A stretch of 64,000 nt of DNA from an uncultured Clostridia bacterium (GTDB lineage Bacteria; Bacillota; Clostridia; Oscillospirales; Oscillospiraceae), in contig CAMNQX010000006.1 of assembly GCA_946550725.1 (NCBI GenBank), positions 39,588-103,587 on the forward strand, written 5' to 3'. Below the pieces are notes generated by a model. That model did not search any database, had not been told where the DNA came from, and was given only the letters and a program-made list of their open reading frames with translations. The translations under genes were made by a program, and so were the position numbers. Below are positions 8,525 to 16,697 of the stretch, piece by piece (position 1 is the first letter of the stretch; every line of letters starts with the position of its first letter).

Positions 8525-9544
8525 ATGTCTATTCTTGTTTGCGGTGGTGCGGGTTATATCGGCAGCCATACCTGCGTGGAGCTGGTCAACGCTGGGTATG
8601 ACATCGTCGTGGCCGATAACCTCTCCAATTCCAACGAGGAGGCCATCCGCCGGGTGGAAAAGATCGTTGGGAAGAAGATCCCCTTCATCAAGGCGGAGCT
8701 GTGCGACGCCGAGGTGGTGGAGAAGCTGTTCCGCGACTACCCTGACATTGACTCCGTGATCCACTTTGCCGGCCTGAAGGCAGTGGGTGAGAGCGTCGCC
8801 AAGCCCCTGGAGTACTACTCCAACAACCTCATCAGCACCCTTTACCTCCTCCAGACCATGCGCCGCCACGGGGTGAAGAACTTTGTGTTTTCCTCCTCCG
8901 CCACGGTGTACGGCGACCCCGCCAGCGTGCCCATCCGGGAGGATTTCCCCACCGGCGGCACCACCAACCCCTACGGCACCTCCAAGCTGTTCCAGGAGAA
9001 GATGCTCATGGACATCTGCGCCGCCGATCCCACCCTGAACGTGGCCCTGCTGCGCTACTTCAACCCCATCGGCGCCCATGAGTCCGGCCTGATCGGCGAG
9101 GACCCCAACGACATCCCCAACAACCTGGTGCCCTACATCGCCCAGGTGGCCGTGGGCAAGCTGGAGAAGCTCCACGTGTTCGGCAACGACTATCCCACCG
9201 CCGACGGCACCGGCGTTCGCGACTACATCCATGTGGTGGACCTGGCTCTGGGCCATGTGGCCGCGCTGAAGAAGCTGGCCACCAACTGCGGGCTGTTCGT
9301 TTGCAACCTGGGCACCGGCAAGGGCTACAGCGTGCTGGACGTGCTCCACGCCTATGAGAAGGCCTGCGGCAAGACCCTGCCCTATGTGATCGACCCCCGC
9401 CGCCCCGGCGACATCGCCGAGTGCTTCGCCGATCCCGCCAAGGCCCGGGAGGAGCTGGGCTGGGAGGCCAAGTTCGGCATCGAGGATATGTGCGCCACCT
9501 CCTGGAAGTGGCAGAGCAGCAACCCCAACGGCTATAAGGGCTGA
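8525..9544 (+). CDS. galE: UDP-glucose 4-epimerase
   Basis: GalE interconverts UDP-glucose and UDP-galactose, and in some members UDP-GlcNAc and UDP-GalNAc, in the Leloir and LNB pathways. The 339-residue SDR-fold protein has the NAD motif GGAGYIGSHTCVELVNAGY (about 7-25), the catalytic Ser region FSSSATVYG, the YxxxK pair in NPYGTSKLFQE, and RPGDIAECFADP near the end. Start: ATG 8525 after AAGGAG (8511-8516). An in-frame ATT-type start three codons earlier is less likely. Position between a ROK kinase and a nucleotidyltransferase, with nahK and GH112 nearby, supports the role of LnpD in galacto/lacto-N-biose use. Confidence 0.95.
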   Translation: MSILVCGGAGYIGSHTCVELVNAGYDIVVADNLSNSNEEAIRRVEKIVGKKIPFIKAELCDAEVVEKLFRDYPDIDSVIHFAGLKAVGESVAKPLEYYSNNLISTLYLLQTMRRHGVKNFVFSSSATVYGDPASVPIREDFPTGGTTNPYGTSKLFQEKMLMDICAADPTLNVALLRYFNPIGAHESGLIGEDPNDIPNNLVPYIAQVAVGKLEKLHVFGNDYPTADGTGVRDYIHVVDLALGHVAALKKLATNCGLFVCNLGTGKGYSVLDVLHAYEKACGKTLPYVIDPRRPGDIAECFADPAKAREELGWEAKFGIEDMCATSWKWQSSNPNGYKG

Positions 9545-9583
9545 TCATCAAAGAGGAAATCACAACACAAGGAGGAAATCACA

Positions 9584-10516
9584 ATGGGCGCTTCCAACGT
9601 GAAACCTGTCCTGGTCGTTATGGCCGCGGGCATGGGGAGCCGTTACGGCGGCTTGAAGCAGATCGACCCGGTGGGCAGCCACGGCCAGCTCATCATTGAC
9701 TATTCCATCTACGACGCCCGCCGTGCGGGGTTTGAGACTGTTGTCTTCGTCATCAAGCCGGAGATCGAGGCGGACTTTAAGGCCGCCATCGGCGACCGCC
9801 TCTCCAAGGTCATGGAGGTGAAATACGCCTACCAGCTGAAGGAGGACCTGCCGGAGGGGTACTCCGTCCCCGAGGGACGCACCAAGCCCTGGGGCACCGC
9901 CCACGCCGTTTTGGCGGCGCGGAAGGTGGTGGACGGGCCTTTCGCCGTCATCAACTCCGATGACTACTATGGCCCCGACGCCTACAAGGAGATTTACCAG
10001 TACCTGCTGAACCACCCCGACGGGGACTACTACGAGTACGCGATGGTGGGGTATCTCCTCCAGAACACCGTCACCGAGAACGGCCATGTGGCCCGGGGCG
10101 TGTGCGTGGAGGACGCCGACCAGATGCTGGTGAGCGTCACCGAGCGCACCCGCATCGAAAAAGGGGAGAAGTGCCCCCGCTTCACCGAGGACGGCGGCGA
10201 GACCTGGACCGATCTGCCCGGGGACACCATCGTGTCCATGAATCTGTGGGGCTTTACCCGCAGCTACATGGACGAGGCCCTCAAGCGCTTCCCGGCCTTC
10301 CTGGACAACGCCATGAAGACCGACCCCATCAAGTCGGAGTACTTCCTGCCCGCCGTGGTCAGCCAGCTGATCGCTGAGGGCAAGGCGCGGGTGAAGGTCC
10401 TGCGCAGCAAGGACAAGTGGTACGGCGTCACCTATAAGGAGGACAAAGAGACCGTGGTGGCCGCCATCGCCGAAAAGACTGCCGCCGGGGTCTATCCCGA
10501 CGATCTGTGGAGGTAA
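9584..10516 (+). CDS. Sugar-1-phosphate nucleotidyltransferase
   Basis: The 310-residue protein belongs to the nucleotidyltransferase (GT-A-like) superfamily. It has the N-terminal nucleotide-binding loop VMAAGMGSRYGGLKQIDP (about 12-29) and the metal-site INSDDYYGPDAY (about 124-135), preceded by GTAHAVLAA. It should join NTP, probably UTP, to a hexose or N-acetylhexosamine 1-phosphate. In bifidobacterial LNB clusters this step is done by LnpC, a GalT-like enzyme; here a non-homologous enzyme holds the slot between galE and the 1-kinase, so UDP-GlcNAc/GalNAc or UDP-galactose formation is the natural guess. Ribosome site: AAGGAGG before ATG 9584. A GAGGAAATCACAA motif is repeated at about 9552 and 9572. 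Five bases separate the stop from nahK. Confidence 0.82.
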   Translation: MGASNVKPVLVVMAAGMGSRYGGLKQIDPVGSHGQLIIDYSIYDARRAGFETVVFVIKPEIEADFKAAIGDRLSKVMEVKYAYQLKEDLPEGYSVPEGRTKPWGTAHAVLAARKVVDGPFAVINSDDYYGPDAYKEIYQYLLNHPDGDYYEYAMVGYLLQNTVTENGHVARGVCVEDADQMLVSVTERTRIEKGEKCPRFTEDGGETWTDLPGDTIVSMNLWGFTRSYMDEALKRFPAFLDNAMKTDPIKSEYFLPAVVSQLIAEGKARVKVLRSKDKWYGVTYKEDKETVVAAIAEKTAAGVYPDDLWR

Positions 10517-10521
10517 GAGAT

Positions 10522-11622
10522 ATGTCGAATACAGCAGAGAAACACCTGCAGGATGCGCTTGCGGCCTTCGACTTTGGCGGCGAGGTGCTGGACGCCTCCC
10601 GTTATGGCTGCGGCCACATCAACGACACCTTTTGTGTGACCACCAAGCCCGGCAAGCGGTACATCCTCCAGCGTATCTCCAGCGCGGCCTTCGCCCATCC
10701 CGAGCAGGTGATGAGCAACATCGTGGGCGTGACCGACTACCTGCGGGAGAAGATCGCCAAGGACGGCGGGGACCCCGAGCGGGAGACCCTGTCTATCGTC
10801 CGCGCCAAGAACGGTGAGGCCAGCTTTGTGGACGGAGAAGGGGAGACCTGGCGTGTGTTCCCGTTCATTGAGGACACCGACTGCCTCCAGCAGGCGGACA
10901 CCCCCGAGCTGTTCGAGGCGTCCGCCCTGGCCTTCGGCAGCTTCCAGCGGATGCTGGCCGATTACCCCGCCTCCACCCTCTATGAGACCATTCCTCACTT
11001 CCACGACACGGTGGACCGCTTTGCCAAGTTCAAGGCGGCGCTGGAAAAGGACGTGATGGACCGGGCCAAGGAGGTCGGGCCGGAGGTGGAGTTCGTTTTG
11101 GCCCACGAGAAGGACTGCGCCGTGTGCATGGACGCCCTCCACGCCGGCAAGCTGCCCCTCAAGGTCACCCATAACGACACTAAGCTCAACAACGTCCTCA
11201 TCGACAAGGCTACCGGCAAGGGCATTTGCGTCATCGACCTGGACACCGTGATGCCCGGCCTGTCCATCAACGACTTCGGCGACTCTATCCGCTTTGGCGC
11301 CAACCACTCTGCCGAGGATGAAAAGGACCTGAGCAAGGTCAACTTTGACCTGCCCCTGTTTGAGGTCTATACCCGCGGCTTCCTGAAGGGCTGCGGCGGC
11401 GTTCTCACGCCGGAGGAGATCGAGTATCTGCCCTGGGGCGCCAAGCTGATGACCTTGGAATGTGGCATCCGCTTCCTCACCGATTACCTGGACGGCGACC
11501 ACTATTTTGCCATCCACCGTCCCGAACACAACCTGGACCGCTGCCGTACCCAGTTCAAGCTGGTGTCTGACATGGAGAAGGTCTGGGAGGAAATGTTGGC
11601 CATTGTTCACAAATATGCTTGA
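10522..11622 (+). CDS. nahK: N-acetylhexosamine 1-kinase (aminoglycoside phosphotransferase fold)
   Basis: NahK (LnpB) phosphorylates GlcNAc or GalNAc at the anomeric carbon after GH112 phosphorolysis. The 366-residue protein has the APH-type kinase layout: N-terminal YGCGHINDTFCV (about 33-44), Brenner motif THNDTKLNNVLID with catalytic Asp219, and the metal-binding VIDLDTVMPG (about 239-248). Bifidobacterial NahK is about 360 residues. Start: ATG 10522 following GGAGGTAAGAGAT. It is coupled to the nucleotidyltransferase just upstream. The sigma-A-like promoter of the next gene begins inside its last codons (11619). Confidence 0.88.
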   Translation: MSNTAEKHLQDALAAFDFGGEVLDASRYGCGHINDTFCVTTKPGKRYILQRISSAAFAHPEQVMSNIVGVTDYLREKIAKDGGDPERETLSIVRAKNGEASFVDGEGETWRVFPFIEDTDCLQQADTPELFEASALAFGSFQRMLADYPASTLYETIPHFHDTVDRFAKFKAALEKDVMDRAKEVGPEVEFVLAHEKDCAVCMDALHAGKLPLKVTHNDTKLNNVLIDKATGKGICVIDLDTVMPGLSINDFGDSIRFGANHSAEDEKDLSKVNFDLPLFEVYTRGFLKGCGGVLTPEEIEYLPWGAKLMTLECGIRFLTDYLDGDHYFAIHRPEHNLDRCRTQFKLVSDMEKVWEEMLAIVHKYA

Positions 11623-11648
11623 CTTTTTTCAAAGCGATATGGTACAAT
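11619..11648 (+). promoter_or_regulatory. Probable promoter of the ABC ATPase gene
   Basis: TTGACT (11619-11624) and TACAAT (11643-11648) are 18 bases apart, overlapping the end of nahK. It would give a leader of about 180 bases before the ATPase gene. Confidence 0.6.
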
Positions 11649-11837
11649 TTTATTAATCAGGCCGAGTGGAGCTACTCCATTTTCTCATAGCTCCATTTCC
11701 GCCATAAAAAAGGAGGAGACATGGGTCCGCCGGGCCGGCGGTGCGGCAGCGTGGAGACCTGTCGTAACGTGCCGGGAGTCTGACTCTCCCGGTCACAAGG
11801 GAGCATCGCGGAGGCGTTGCTTCTACGGCTCATACGC
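11649..11837 (+). promoter_or_regulatory. Structured leader with uORF before the ABC ATPase
   Basis: The 189 bases hold a hairpin TGGAGCTA/TAGCTCCA (11667-11695), a strong ribosome site AAGGAGGAG (11710-11718), a 20-codon open frame (11721-11783), and a CCGGGAGT/ACTCTCCCGG hairpin (about 11773-11793) that overlaps the end of that frame. No good Shine-Dalgarno lies close to the ATPase ATG at 11838. No known riboswitch class was recognised. Attenuation or translational coupling by the small frame is inference. Confidence 0.55.
11721..11783 (+). CDS. Candidate 20-residue leader peptide
   Basis: An ATG with the best ribosome site in this region (AAGGAGGAG, 11710-11718, three bases closer spacing than usual) opens a 20-codon frame, MGPPGRRCGSVETCRNVPGV. 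It contains Pro, Arg and Cys clusters and ends with TGA inside the ascending part of a strong hairpin. This is the usual shape of a regulatory leader peptide, but no homology is known to me, and it could be chance. It is in the same leader as the ABC ATPase gene 55 bases downstream. Confidence 0.4.
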   Translation: MGPPGRRCGSVETCRNVPGV

Positions 11838-13013
11838 ATGGCAACTGTATCTCTGAAAGGCATCAAGAAGGTCTACGACAACAAGGTGACCGCCGTCCAC
11901 AGCTTCGATCTGGAAATTGCGGACAAGGAGTTCATCGTCCTGGTCGGCCCCTCCGGGTGTGGTAAGTCCACTACCCTGCGCATGGTGGCTGGACTGGAGG
12001 ATATCTCCGACGGTGATCTGTTCATCGGTGGCCGCCGGGTCAACGATGTGTCCCCCAAGGATCGCGACATCGCCATGGTATTCCAAAACTACGCGCTCTA
12101 TCCCCACATGACGGTTTATGAGAATATGGCTTTCGCCCTGAAGCTGCGTAAGCTGCCCAAGGACGAGATCGACAAGAAGGTGCGTGAGGCCGCCCAGATC
12201 CTGGACATCTCCCAGTACTTAGAGCGTAAGCCTAAGGCTCTGTCCGGCGGCCAGCGTCAGCGCGTGGCCATTGGCCGCGCCATTGTCCGCGATCCTCAGG
12301 TGTTCCTGATGGACGAGCCGCTGTCCAACCTGGACGCAAAGCTCCGCAACCAGATGCGCGCCGAGATCATCAAGCTGCGCCAGCGCATCAACACCACCTT
12401 TATCTACGTCACCCACGACCAGACCGAGGCTATGACTCTGGGCGACCGTATCGTGATCATGAAGGATGGCTTCATCCAGCAGATCGGCACCCCCCAGCAG
12501 GTCTTTGAGCATCCCGCCAACCTCTTCGTGGCCGGCTTCATCGGCACGCCGCAGATGAACTTCTTCGACGCCAAGCTGGAGCGCAAGGGCGACGCCTACT
12601 CCATCAGCTGTCTGGACGCTGTGATGGAGCTTTCCGGCGAGACCCAGGCAAAGCTGAAGGAGAACAATGTGGAGGGCGGCGACGTGACCGTGGGTATCCG
12701 CCCCGAGCATATCGTCTTCAAGCCCCAGGCCGGTCCCGAGACCCTTACCGGCACCGTGGATGTCTCCGAGATGATGGGCAGCGAGCTACACCTCCATGTG
12801 ACCGTGAAGAACGGCGTGGACGTGGTGCTTCGCGTTCCCACCACGGAGCTGCCCAAGAACCAGAAGGCGGGCATCCCCTACGGCACGGAGGTCCACTTCA
12901 CCTTCCGGGATGACCTGATCCATCTGTTTGACCCCGCTTCCACCAACAACCTTATTCCCTTCCATTCCGAGGCTGCCCGCACCAAGGAGCAGGACCTGGC
13001 TCAGGGGAAGTAA
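11838..13013 (+). CDS. Sugar ABC transporter ATP-binding protein (MsmK/UgpC/MalK type)
   Basis: This is the ATPase of a CUT1-type sugar importer. The 391-residue product shows Walker A GPSGCGKST (about 36-44), Q-loop, signature LSGGQRQR (about 134-141), Walker B VFLMDEPLSNLD (about 155-166), H-loop, and a C-terminal regulatory TOBE-type domain (about 240-390) with GIRPEHI. In many Gram-positives one MsmK serves several sugar permeases; here the two permeases lie 2.8 kb downstream beyond an oppositely oriented regulator. Start: ATG 11838, giving the family-typical MATVSLKGIKKVY; an in-frame TTG at 11817 is 2 bases from a GAGG and unlikely. Its leader carries a candidate regulatory peptide. Confidence 0.94.
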   Translation: MATVSLKGIKKVYDNKVTAVHSFDLEIADKEFIVLVGPSGCGKSTTLRMVAGLEDISDGDLFIGGRRVNDVSPKDRDIAMVFQNYALYPHMTVYENMAFALKLRKLPKDEIDKKVREAAQILDISQYLERKPKALSGGQRQRVAIGRAIVRDPQVFLMDEPLSNLDAKLRNQMRAEIIKLRQRINTTFIYVTHDQTEAMTLGDRIVIMKDGFIQQIGTPQQVFEHPANLFVAGFIGTPQMNFFDAKLERKGDAYSISCLDAVMELSGETQAKLKENNVEGGDVTVGIRPEHIVFKPQAGPETLTGTVDVSEMMGSELHLHVTVKNGVDVVLRVPTTELPKNQKAGIPYGTEVHFTFRDDLIHLFDPASTNNLIPFHSEAARTKEQDLAQGK

Positions 13014-13027
13014 ATCAACGTCACATC

Positions 13028-13058
13028 AAAAGAGACCGCCCACCGGGCGGTCTCTTTT
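13028..13058. terminator. Bidirectional terminator between ABC ATPase and araC-type gene
   Basis: AAAAGAGACCGCCC and GGGCGGTCTCTTTT form a 14-bp stem around a short ACC loop. Runs of A on one side and T on the other let it end transcription of both converging genes. Confidence 0.92.
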
Positions 13059-13083
13059 CTTATTCTGAAGCAGGGGAGGGGAT

Positions 13084-13950
13084 CTACGGCTGGGCGGCAG
13101 GCTCCAGCTCCTTGGCGTGGCAGAGCTTGCGGTACTCCAACGGACTCATCTTCTCCGCGCGGCGAAAGCTCTGGGAGAAATAGCTGGGGGAGGAAAAACC
13201 CAGCATATGGGAGATCTGACTGAGAGAGTGGTTGGTGCGGGAGAGAAGGTATTTGCTCTCCTGCAACCGGCGGGAGATCAGGTAGCTGATGGGGGAGACG
13301 CCGTATTCCCGGGAAAAGGTGTGTACCAGGTAGTATTTGTTGATATGTACCAGGTCGGAAAGCTGGGACAGGGTGATGTTTTCCTTGAAATGGCTGTCGA
13401 TGTAGCGGCGGACCAGGGCGCACTCCTTGCTGGTGTAGTGCCCGCCGGGAGAGGCGGACAATCCTACCCGCCGGCTCAGCTGCACGGTGAGGATCTCCAA
13501 AATGTTCTGACAGACCAGCTCATAGCCTGTCTGCTTCAGCTCCGCTTCCCGCAGCAGAATACGGAGATAGGGGAGGATGTCCTCCCGCTGGCCCTGCAGA
13601 CGCATAATACAGTAGCGGCTGTCCTCCTCCTGAGAAGGGGCGAACTCCAAGCCGTCCACACCCAGCACGATGTACTCCAAGGGCCGGTTGTCCCGGCTCA
13701 ACTCCGTATGCTCCACGCTGGGGTTGATGACCACCAGATCGTCCGCCAAGACTGGGAACAGCTTCCCCTCCACCATAAACTGCCCCACGCCACTCACCAC
13801 ATAAAACAGCTCTGTGCAGTCGTGGGCGTGGGTGGAGCTGTGCCAGTCCCCACCGTACTGCGCAGAGCTGACATACAGTAGCTTGAGGGTGGGCCAGCCC
13901 TGATGGACGGCAACACCGTCGAAATCCAAAAGATAGCGGTTGGAACTCAT
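13084..13950 (-). CDS. AraC-family transcriptional regulator
   Basis: The 288-residue protein has an N-terminal cupin-type sugar-sensing domain (HAHDCTELFYVVSG at about 40-53, and DDLVVINPSVEHTE) and a C-terminal double helix-turn-helix (about 185-285) with KENITLSQLSDLVHINKYYLVHTFS and the family pattern GFSSPSYFSQSFRR...SPLEYRK. The start is the ATG at 13950, six to ten bases after GAGGTG; two ATG codons upstream lie in or before that site. It is divergent from the binding-protein gene, with 338 bases between, so it likely controls the transporter-GH112 operon and itself. Ligand unknown; LNB, GNB or a derivative is the natural guess. Confidence 0.9.
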   Translation of the reverse strand: MSSNRYLLDFDGVAVHQGWPTLKLLYVSSAQYGGDWHSSTHAHDCTELFYVVSGVGQFMVEGKLFPVLADDLVVINPSVEHTELSRDNRPLEYIVLGVDGLEFAPSQEEDSRYCIMRLQGQREDILPYLRILLREAELKQTGYELVCQNILEILTVQLSRRVGLSASPGGHYTSKECALVRRYIDSHFKENITLSQLSDLVHINKYYLVHTFSREYGVSPISYLISRRLQESKYLLSRTNHSLSQISHMLGFSSPSYFSQSFRRAEKMSPLEYRKLCHAKELEPAAQP

Positions 13951-14288
13951 GATCATCACCTCGCATTTTATAAATTGCGTGTTAAATCTTGTTATCATTA
14001 TAGTACAGCGAAAAAGAATACGCAAGACCGAATCAGAAAAAATTGCAGGTCAAGATTCAGCGATGGCAGGAGTTAAATGGTATGGTTTTGTTCAATGTGC
14101 ATAAAAACGGCCCGGAAAAACCGTCGGAAATAATGTGTATCGCCAGAAAAAACAATATAAATAAAAACAGGCGCAAAAAATCGATTGATTAGAACGCAGA
14201 AAAGACTATACTTGGTATAAGACTTCGGGGAGGCATTTGCCCAAACCGAGGGAAATGTCCGAAAAAATAGTAGGAGGTAATTGAGGAA
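13951..14288. promoter_or_regulatory. Divergent control region between araC-type gene and sugar-binding protein
   Basis: An AT-rich 338-base gap with no gene. Minus strand: a -35 TTGCGT (14020-14025) and -10 TATAAT (13997-14002), spacer 17, for the regulator. Plus strand: TTGATT (14185-14190) and TATACT (14207-14212), spacer 16, for the transporter operon; the leader from there to the AGGAGG ribosome site (about 14272) is about 60 bases. An inverted GAATC/GATTC pair (about 14031 and 14054) is a weak operator candidate. The stretch 14090-14180 is unusually rich in A runs. Confidence 0.65.
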
Positions 14289-15695
14289 ATGAAAAAGAAG
14301 ATTCTCGCACTGGGTTTGGTCCTGGTCATGCTCCTGTCCGTGCTGGCAGGCTGCACGCCCAAGCAGCCCGACCCCACCGCCACCCCCGCGCCCGTTGACC
14401 CCACTGAGCCTGTGGTCGATCAGCCCACCGAGCCCGTGGACGACAAGCTGGACCTGACCGGCACCACCCTGACCGTGGCTGCTCTGGCTTCCGGCTACTC
14501 CGAGGCTTATCCCGACATGTGGAAGGAAGTCTGTGACGCCTTTGCCGCTGAGACCGGCGCCACCGTCAACCTGATCAACGAGAAGAACCTGGAGGACGTC
14601 ATCACCCCGTCCATGCAGGCTGGCGACTATCCCGACGTCGTGCATCTGGCCACCGGCCGTGAGGCTGGCCTGACCGAGCAGATGATCAAGGACAACCTGC
14701 TGGCTGACATCACCGACGTGCTGTCCATGAACGTGCCCGGCGAGGACGTGAAGGTTGGCGACAAGATCGCCGGCGGCTTCACCGAGACCTCCCTGACCAA
14801 CCCCTACAACGATGGCAAGACCTATCTGGCCCCCATGTTCTACTCTCCCTGCGGCCTGTTCTACAACGCCGGCCTGCTGGAGGAGAAGGGCTGGAGCGTT
14901 CCCACCACCTGGGACGAGATGTGGGAGCTGGGCGAGAAGGCCAAGGCTGAGGGTATCTACCTCTTTACTTACCCCACCACCGGTTACTTCGACGCTTTCT
15001 TCTATGCTCTGATGTACTCCGTGGGCGGCCCCGACTTCTTCGAGAAGGCCACTCACTATGAAGAGGGCATCTGGGACACTCCCGAGGCTCAGACCTGCTT
15101 CGACATCGTTGCGAAGCTGGCCACCTACACCCACCCCCTGACCCCCGCTCAGTCCAGCGATCAGGACTTCACCAAGAACCAGCAGCTGGTTCTGGATAAC
15201 GCCGCTATCTTCATGCCCAACGGCACCTGGATCGTTGGCGAGATGGCTGAGGCTCCCCGCGCTGACGGCTTCAAGTGGGGCATGACCGCTCTGCCCGCCG
15301 TTGAGGCTGGCGGCGACGGCTACAGCTACACCTGGTTCGAGCAGGCTTGGATCCCCTCTCAGGCCGCCAATGTTGACGCTGCCAAGGCTTTCGTGGCCTT
15401 CCTGTACAGCGACAAGGCTTGCGAGATCTTTGCCAAGGGCGGCGCCATCCAGCCTGTTCTGGGTGTTGCCGATATGCTCGAGGGCGACAACGTGATGTTC
15501 TATTCCATCTACGACAACGGCGCCAAGGCCGCTATGGGTAACTTCGCTGCTTACAACTCCGTCGCTGGTCTGGGCACCAACCGCGAAGTGTTCTTCGATC
15601 CCGTGAACAGCCTGGTTTCCGGCTCCCTGACCGAGGCCGACTGGATCTCCAGCATCAAGGCTGCCAGCGATCAGATGCGCGCCAACCTGAAGTAA
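14289..15695 (+). CDS. Sugar ABC transporter substrate-binding lipoprotein
   Basis: The receptor of a CUT1 importer. The 468-residue protein starts with a lipoprotein signal (MKKKILALGLVLVMLL) and a lipobox LAGC with Cys22, the lipid-linked residue. A Pro/Thr-rich tether follows (about 23-55), then an extracellular solute-binding domain with YPDVVHLATGREAGL, FYSPCGLFYNAGLLEEKGWSVPTTWDEMW (about 195-225) and FEQAWIPSQA. This is the family-1 solute-binding fold that includes receptors for GNB/LNB and chitobiose. Given GH112 and NahK in the same run, a beta-1,3-linked hexose-HexNAc disaccharide is the expected ligand. A strong hairpin separates it from the permeases. Confidence 0.93.
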   Translation: MKKKILALGLVLVMLLSVLAGCTPKQPDPTATPAPVDPTEPVVDQPTEPVDDKLDLTGTTLTVAALASGYSEAYPDMWKEVCDAFAAETGATVNLINEKNLEDVITPSMQAGDYPDVVHLATGREAGLTEQMIKDNLLADITDVLSMNVPGEDVKVGDKIAGGFTETSLTNPYNDGKTYLAPMFYSPCGLFYNAGLLEEKGWSVPTTWDEMWELGEKAKAEGIYLFTYPTTGYFDAFFYALMYSVGGPDFFEKATHYEEGIWDTPEAQTCFDIVAKLATYTHPLTPAQSSDQDFTKNQQLVLDNAAIFMPNGTWIVGEMAEAPRADGFKWGMTALPAVEAGGDGYSYTWFEQAWIPSQAANVDAAKAFVAFLYSDKACEIFAKGGAIQPVLGVADMLEGDNVMFYSIYDNGAKAAMGNFAAYNSVAGLGTNREVFFDPVNSLVSGSLTEADWISSIKAASDQMRANLK

Positions 15696-15730
15696 TTACG
15701 ACAGGCTGAACTAGACTCCGCGATCCAAGT

Positions 15731-15770
15731 AGGCGGCGGTGAGTAGGCACCTACTCGCCGCCGCCTTTTA
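15731..15770 (+). terminator. Intra-operon hairpin between binding protein and permeases
   Basis: A 17-bp stem (15731-15747 with 15750-15766, one T-G pair, two-base loop) followed by TTTAAAAA. It is shaped like a partial terminator or mRNA-stabilising hairpin, which would make the binding protein more abundant than the membrane subunits. Confidence 0.75.
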
Positions 15771-15794
15771 AAAATTGAGAAAGGAAGTGAGCAT

Positions 15795-16685
15795 GTGCGA
15801 AATAAAGGCCGCAATCGGTTTCTGGCGTTGTGTATTGCTCCGGCAACCATTCTCTTCTTTGTCTTCATGATCATCCCTACTTTTAACGTGTTCAGAATGT
15901 CCCTGACGGACGCAGGTGCTTTTACCTCGGGAAAGTTTATCGGACTGGCTAACTTTGCCACCCTGTTCCAGGATAAGCGATTCGTGATCGCGATGCAGAA
16001 CACGATTTTGCTGATCGTTGTGGTGACGATCATCACCTTTGCTCTGGCTCTTATCTTTGCCGGGATCCTGACCAGAGAGAAGATCAAAGGGCAGAACTTC
16101 TTCCGCATCGTTTTCTACATTCCGAACATCCTCTCTGTGGTCGTGATCGCCGGCGTGTTCTCCGCCATTTACGACGCCCGCCAGCTTGCCGATGGCACGC
16201 CTTTTGGCCTGTTGAACACGCTGATCCGGTTCTTCCATGACCCAATCACCTGGCTGGACGAGAAGCACGTTGTGGTGAGTATCATCATCGCCATGGTGTG
16301 GCAGGCGATCGGCTACTACATGGTCATGTACATGGCCTCCATGTCCGCCGTTTCTGCCTCTCTGTATGAGAGCGCTGGCCTGGACGGCGCGGGACGGATC
16401 AAGCAGTTCTTCCAGATCACCCTTCCGCTGATTTGGACGAACATTCGCACGACGCTCACTTTCTTCATTATCTCCACGATTAATATGGCCTTCCTGTTCG
16501 TTAAGGCGATGACCTCCGGCGGCCCCAACGGCGCCAGCGAAGTGGCCCTGAGCTTTATGTACGGACAGAAGGACGCGAACCTTTACGGTTATTCCATGGC
16601 CGCAGGCGTGGTCATCTTTGTCTTTTCCTTCGCACTGTCCGCTCTGGTGAACAAGGTCACCAAGCGCGACGTGCTGGAAATGTGA
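15795..16685 (+). CDS. Sugar ABC transporter permease, MalF type
   Basis: First membrane subunit of the CUT1 importer. The 296-residue protein has about six hydrophobic helices (first at about 12-33, then near 75-100, 110-130, 155-180, 215-240, 260-285) and the EAA loop, here ESAGLDGAGRIKQFFQITLPLI (about 191-212), which docks to the ATPase. The frame starts with GTG 15795 after GAAAGGAAG; the ATG two bases upstream is in another frame and gives no protein. Twelve bases separate it from the second permease. Confidence 0.93.
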   Translation: MRNKGRNRFLALCIAPATILFFVFMIIPTFNVFRMSLTDAGAFTSGKFIGLANFATLFQDKRFVIAMQNTILLIVVVTIITFALALIFAGILTREKIKGQNFFRIVFYIPNILSVVVIAGVFSAIYDARQLADGTPFGLLNTLIRFFHDPITWLDEKHVVVSIIIAMVWQAIGYYMVMYMASMSAVSASLYESAGLDGAGRIKQFFQITLPLIWTNIRTTLTFFIISTINMAFLFVKAMTSGGPNGASEVALSFMYGQKDANLYGYSMAAGVVIFVFSFALSALVNKVTKRDVLEM

Positions 16686-16697
16686 GGAGGTGCGGGT

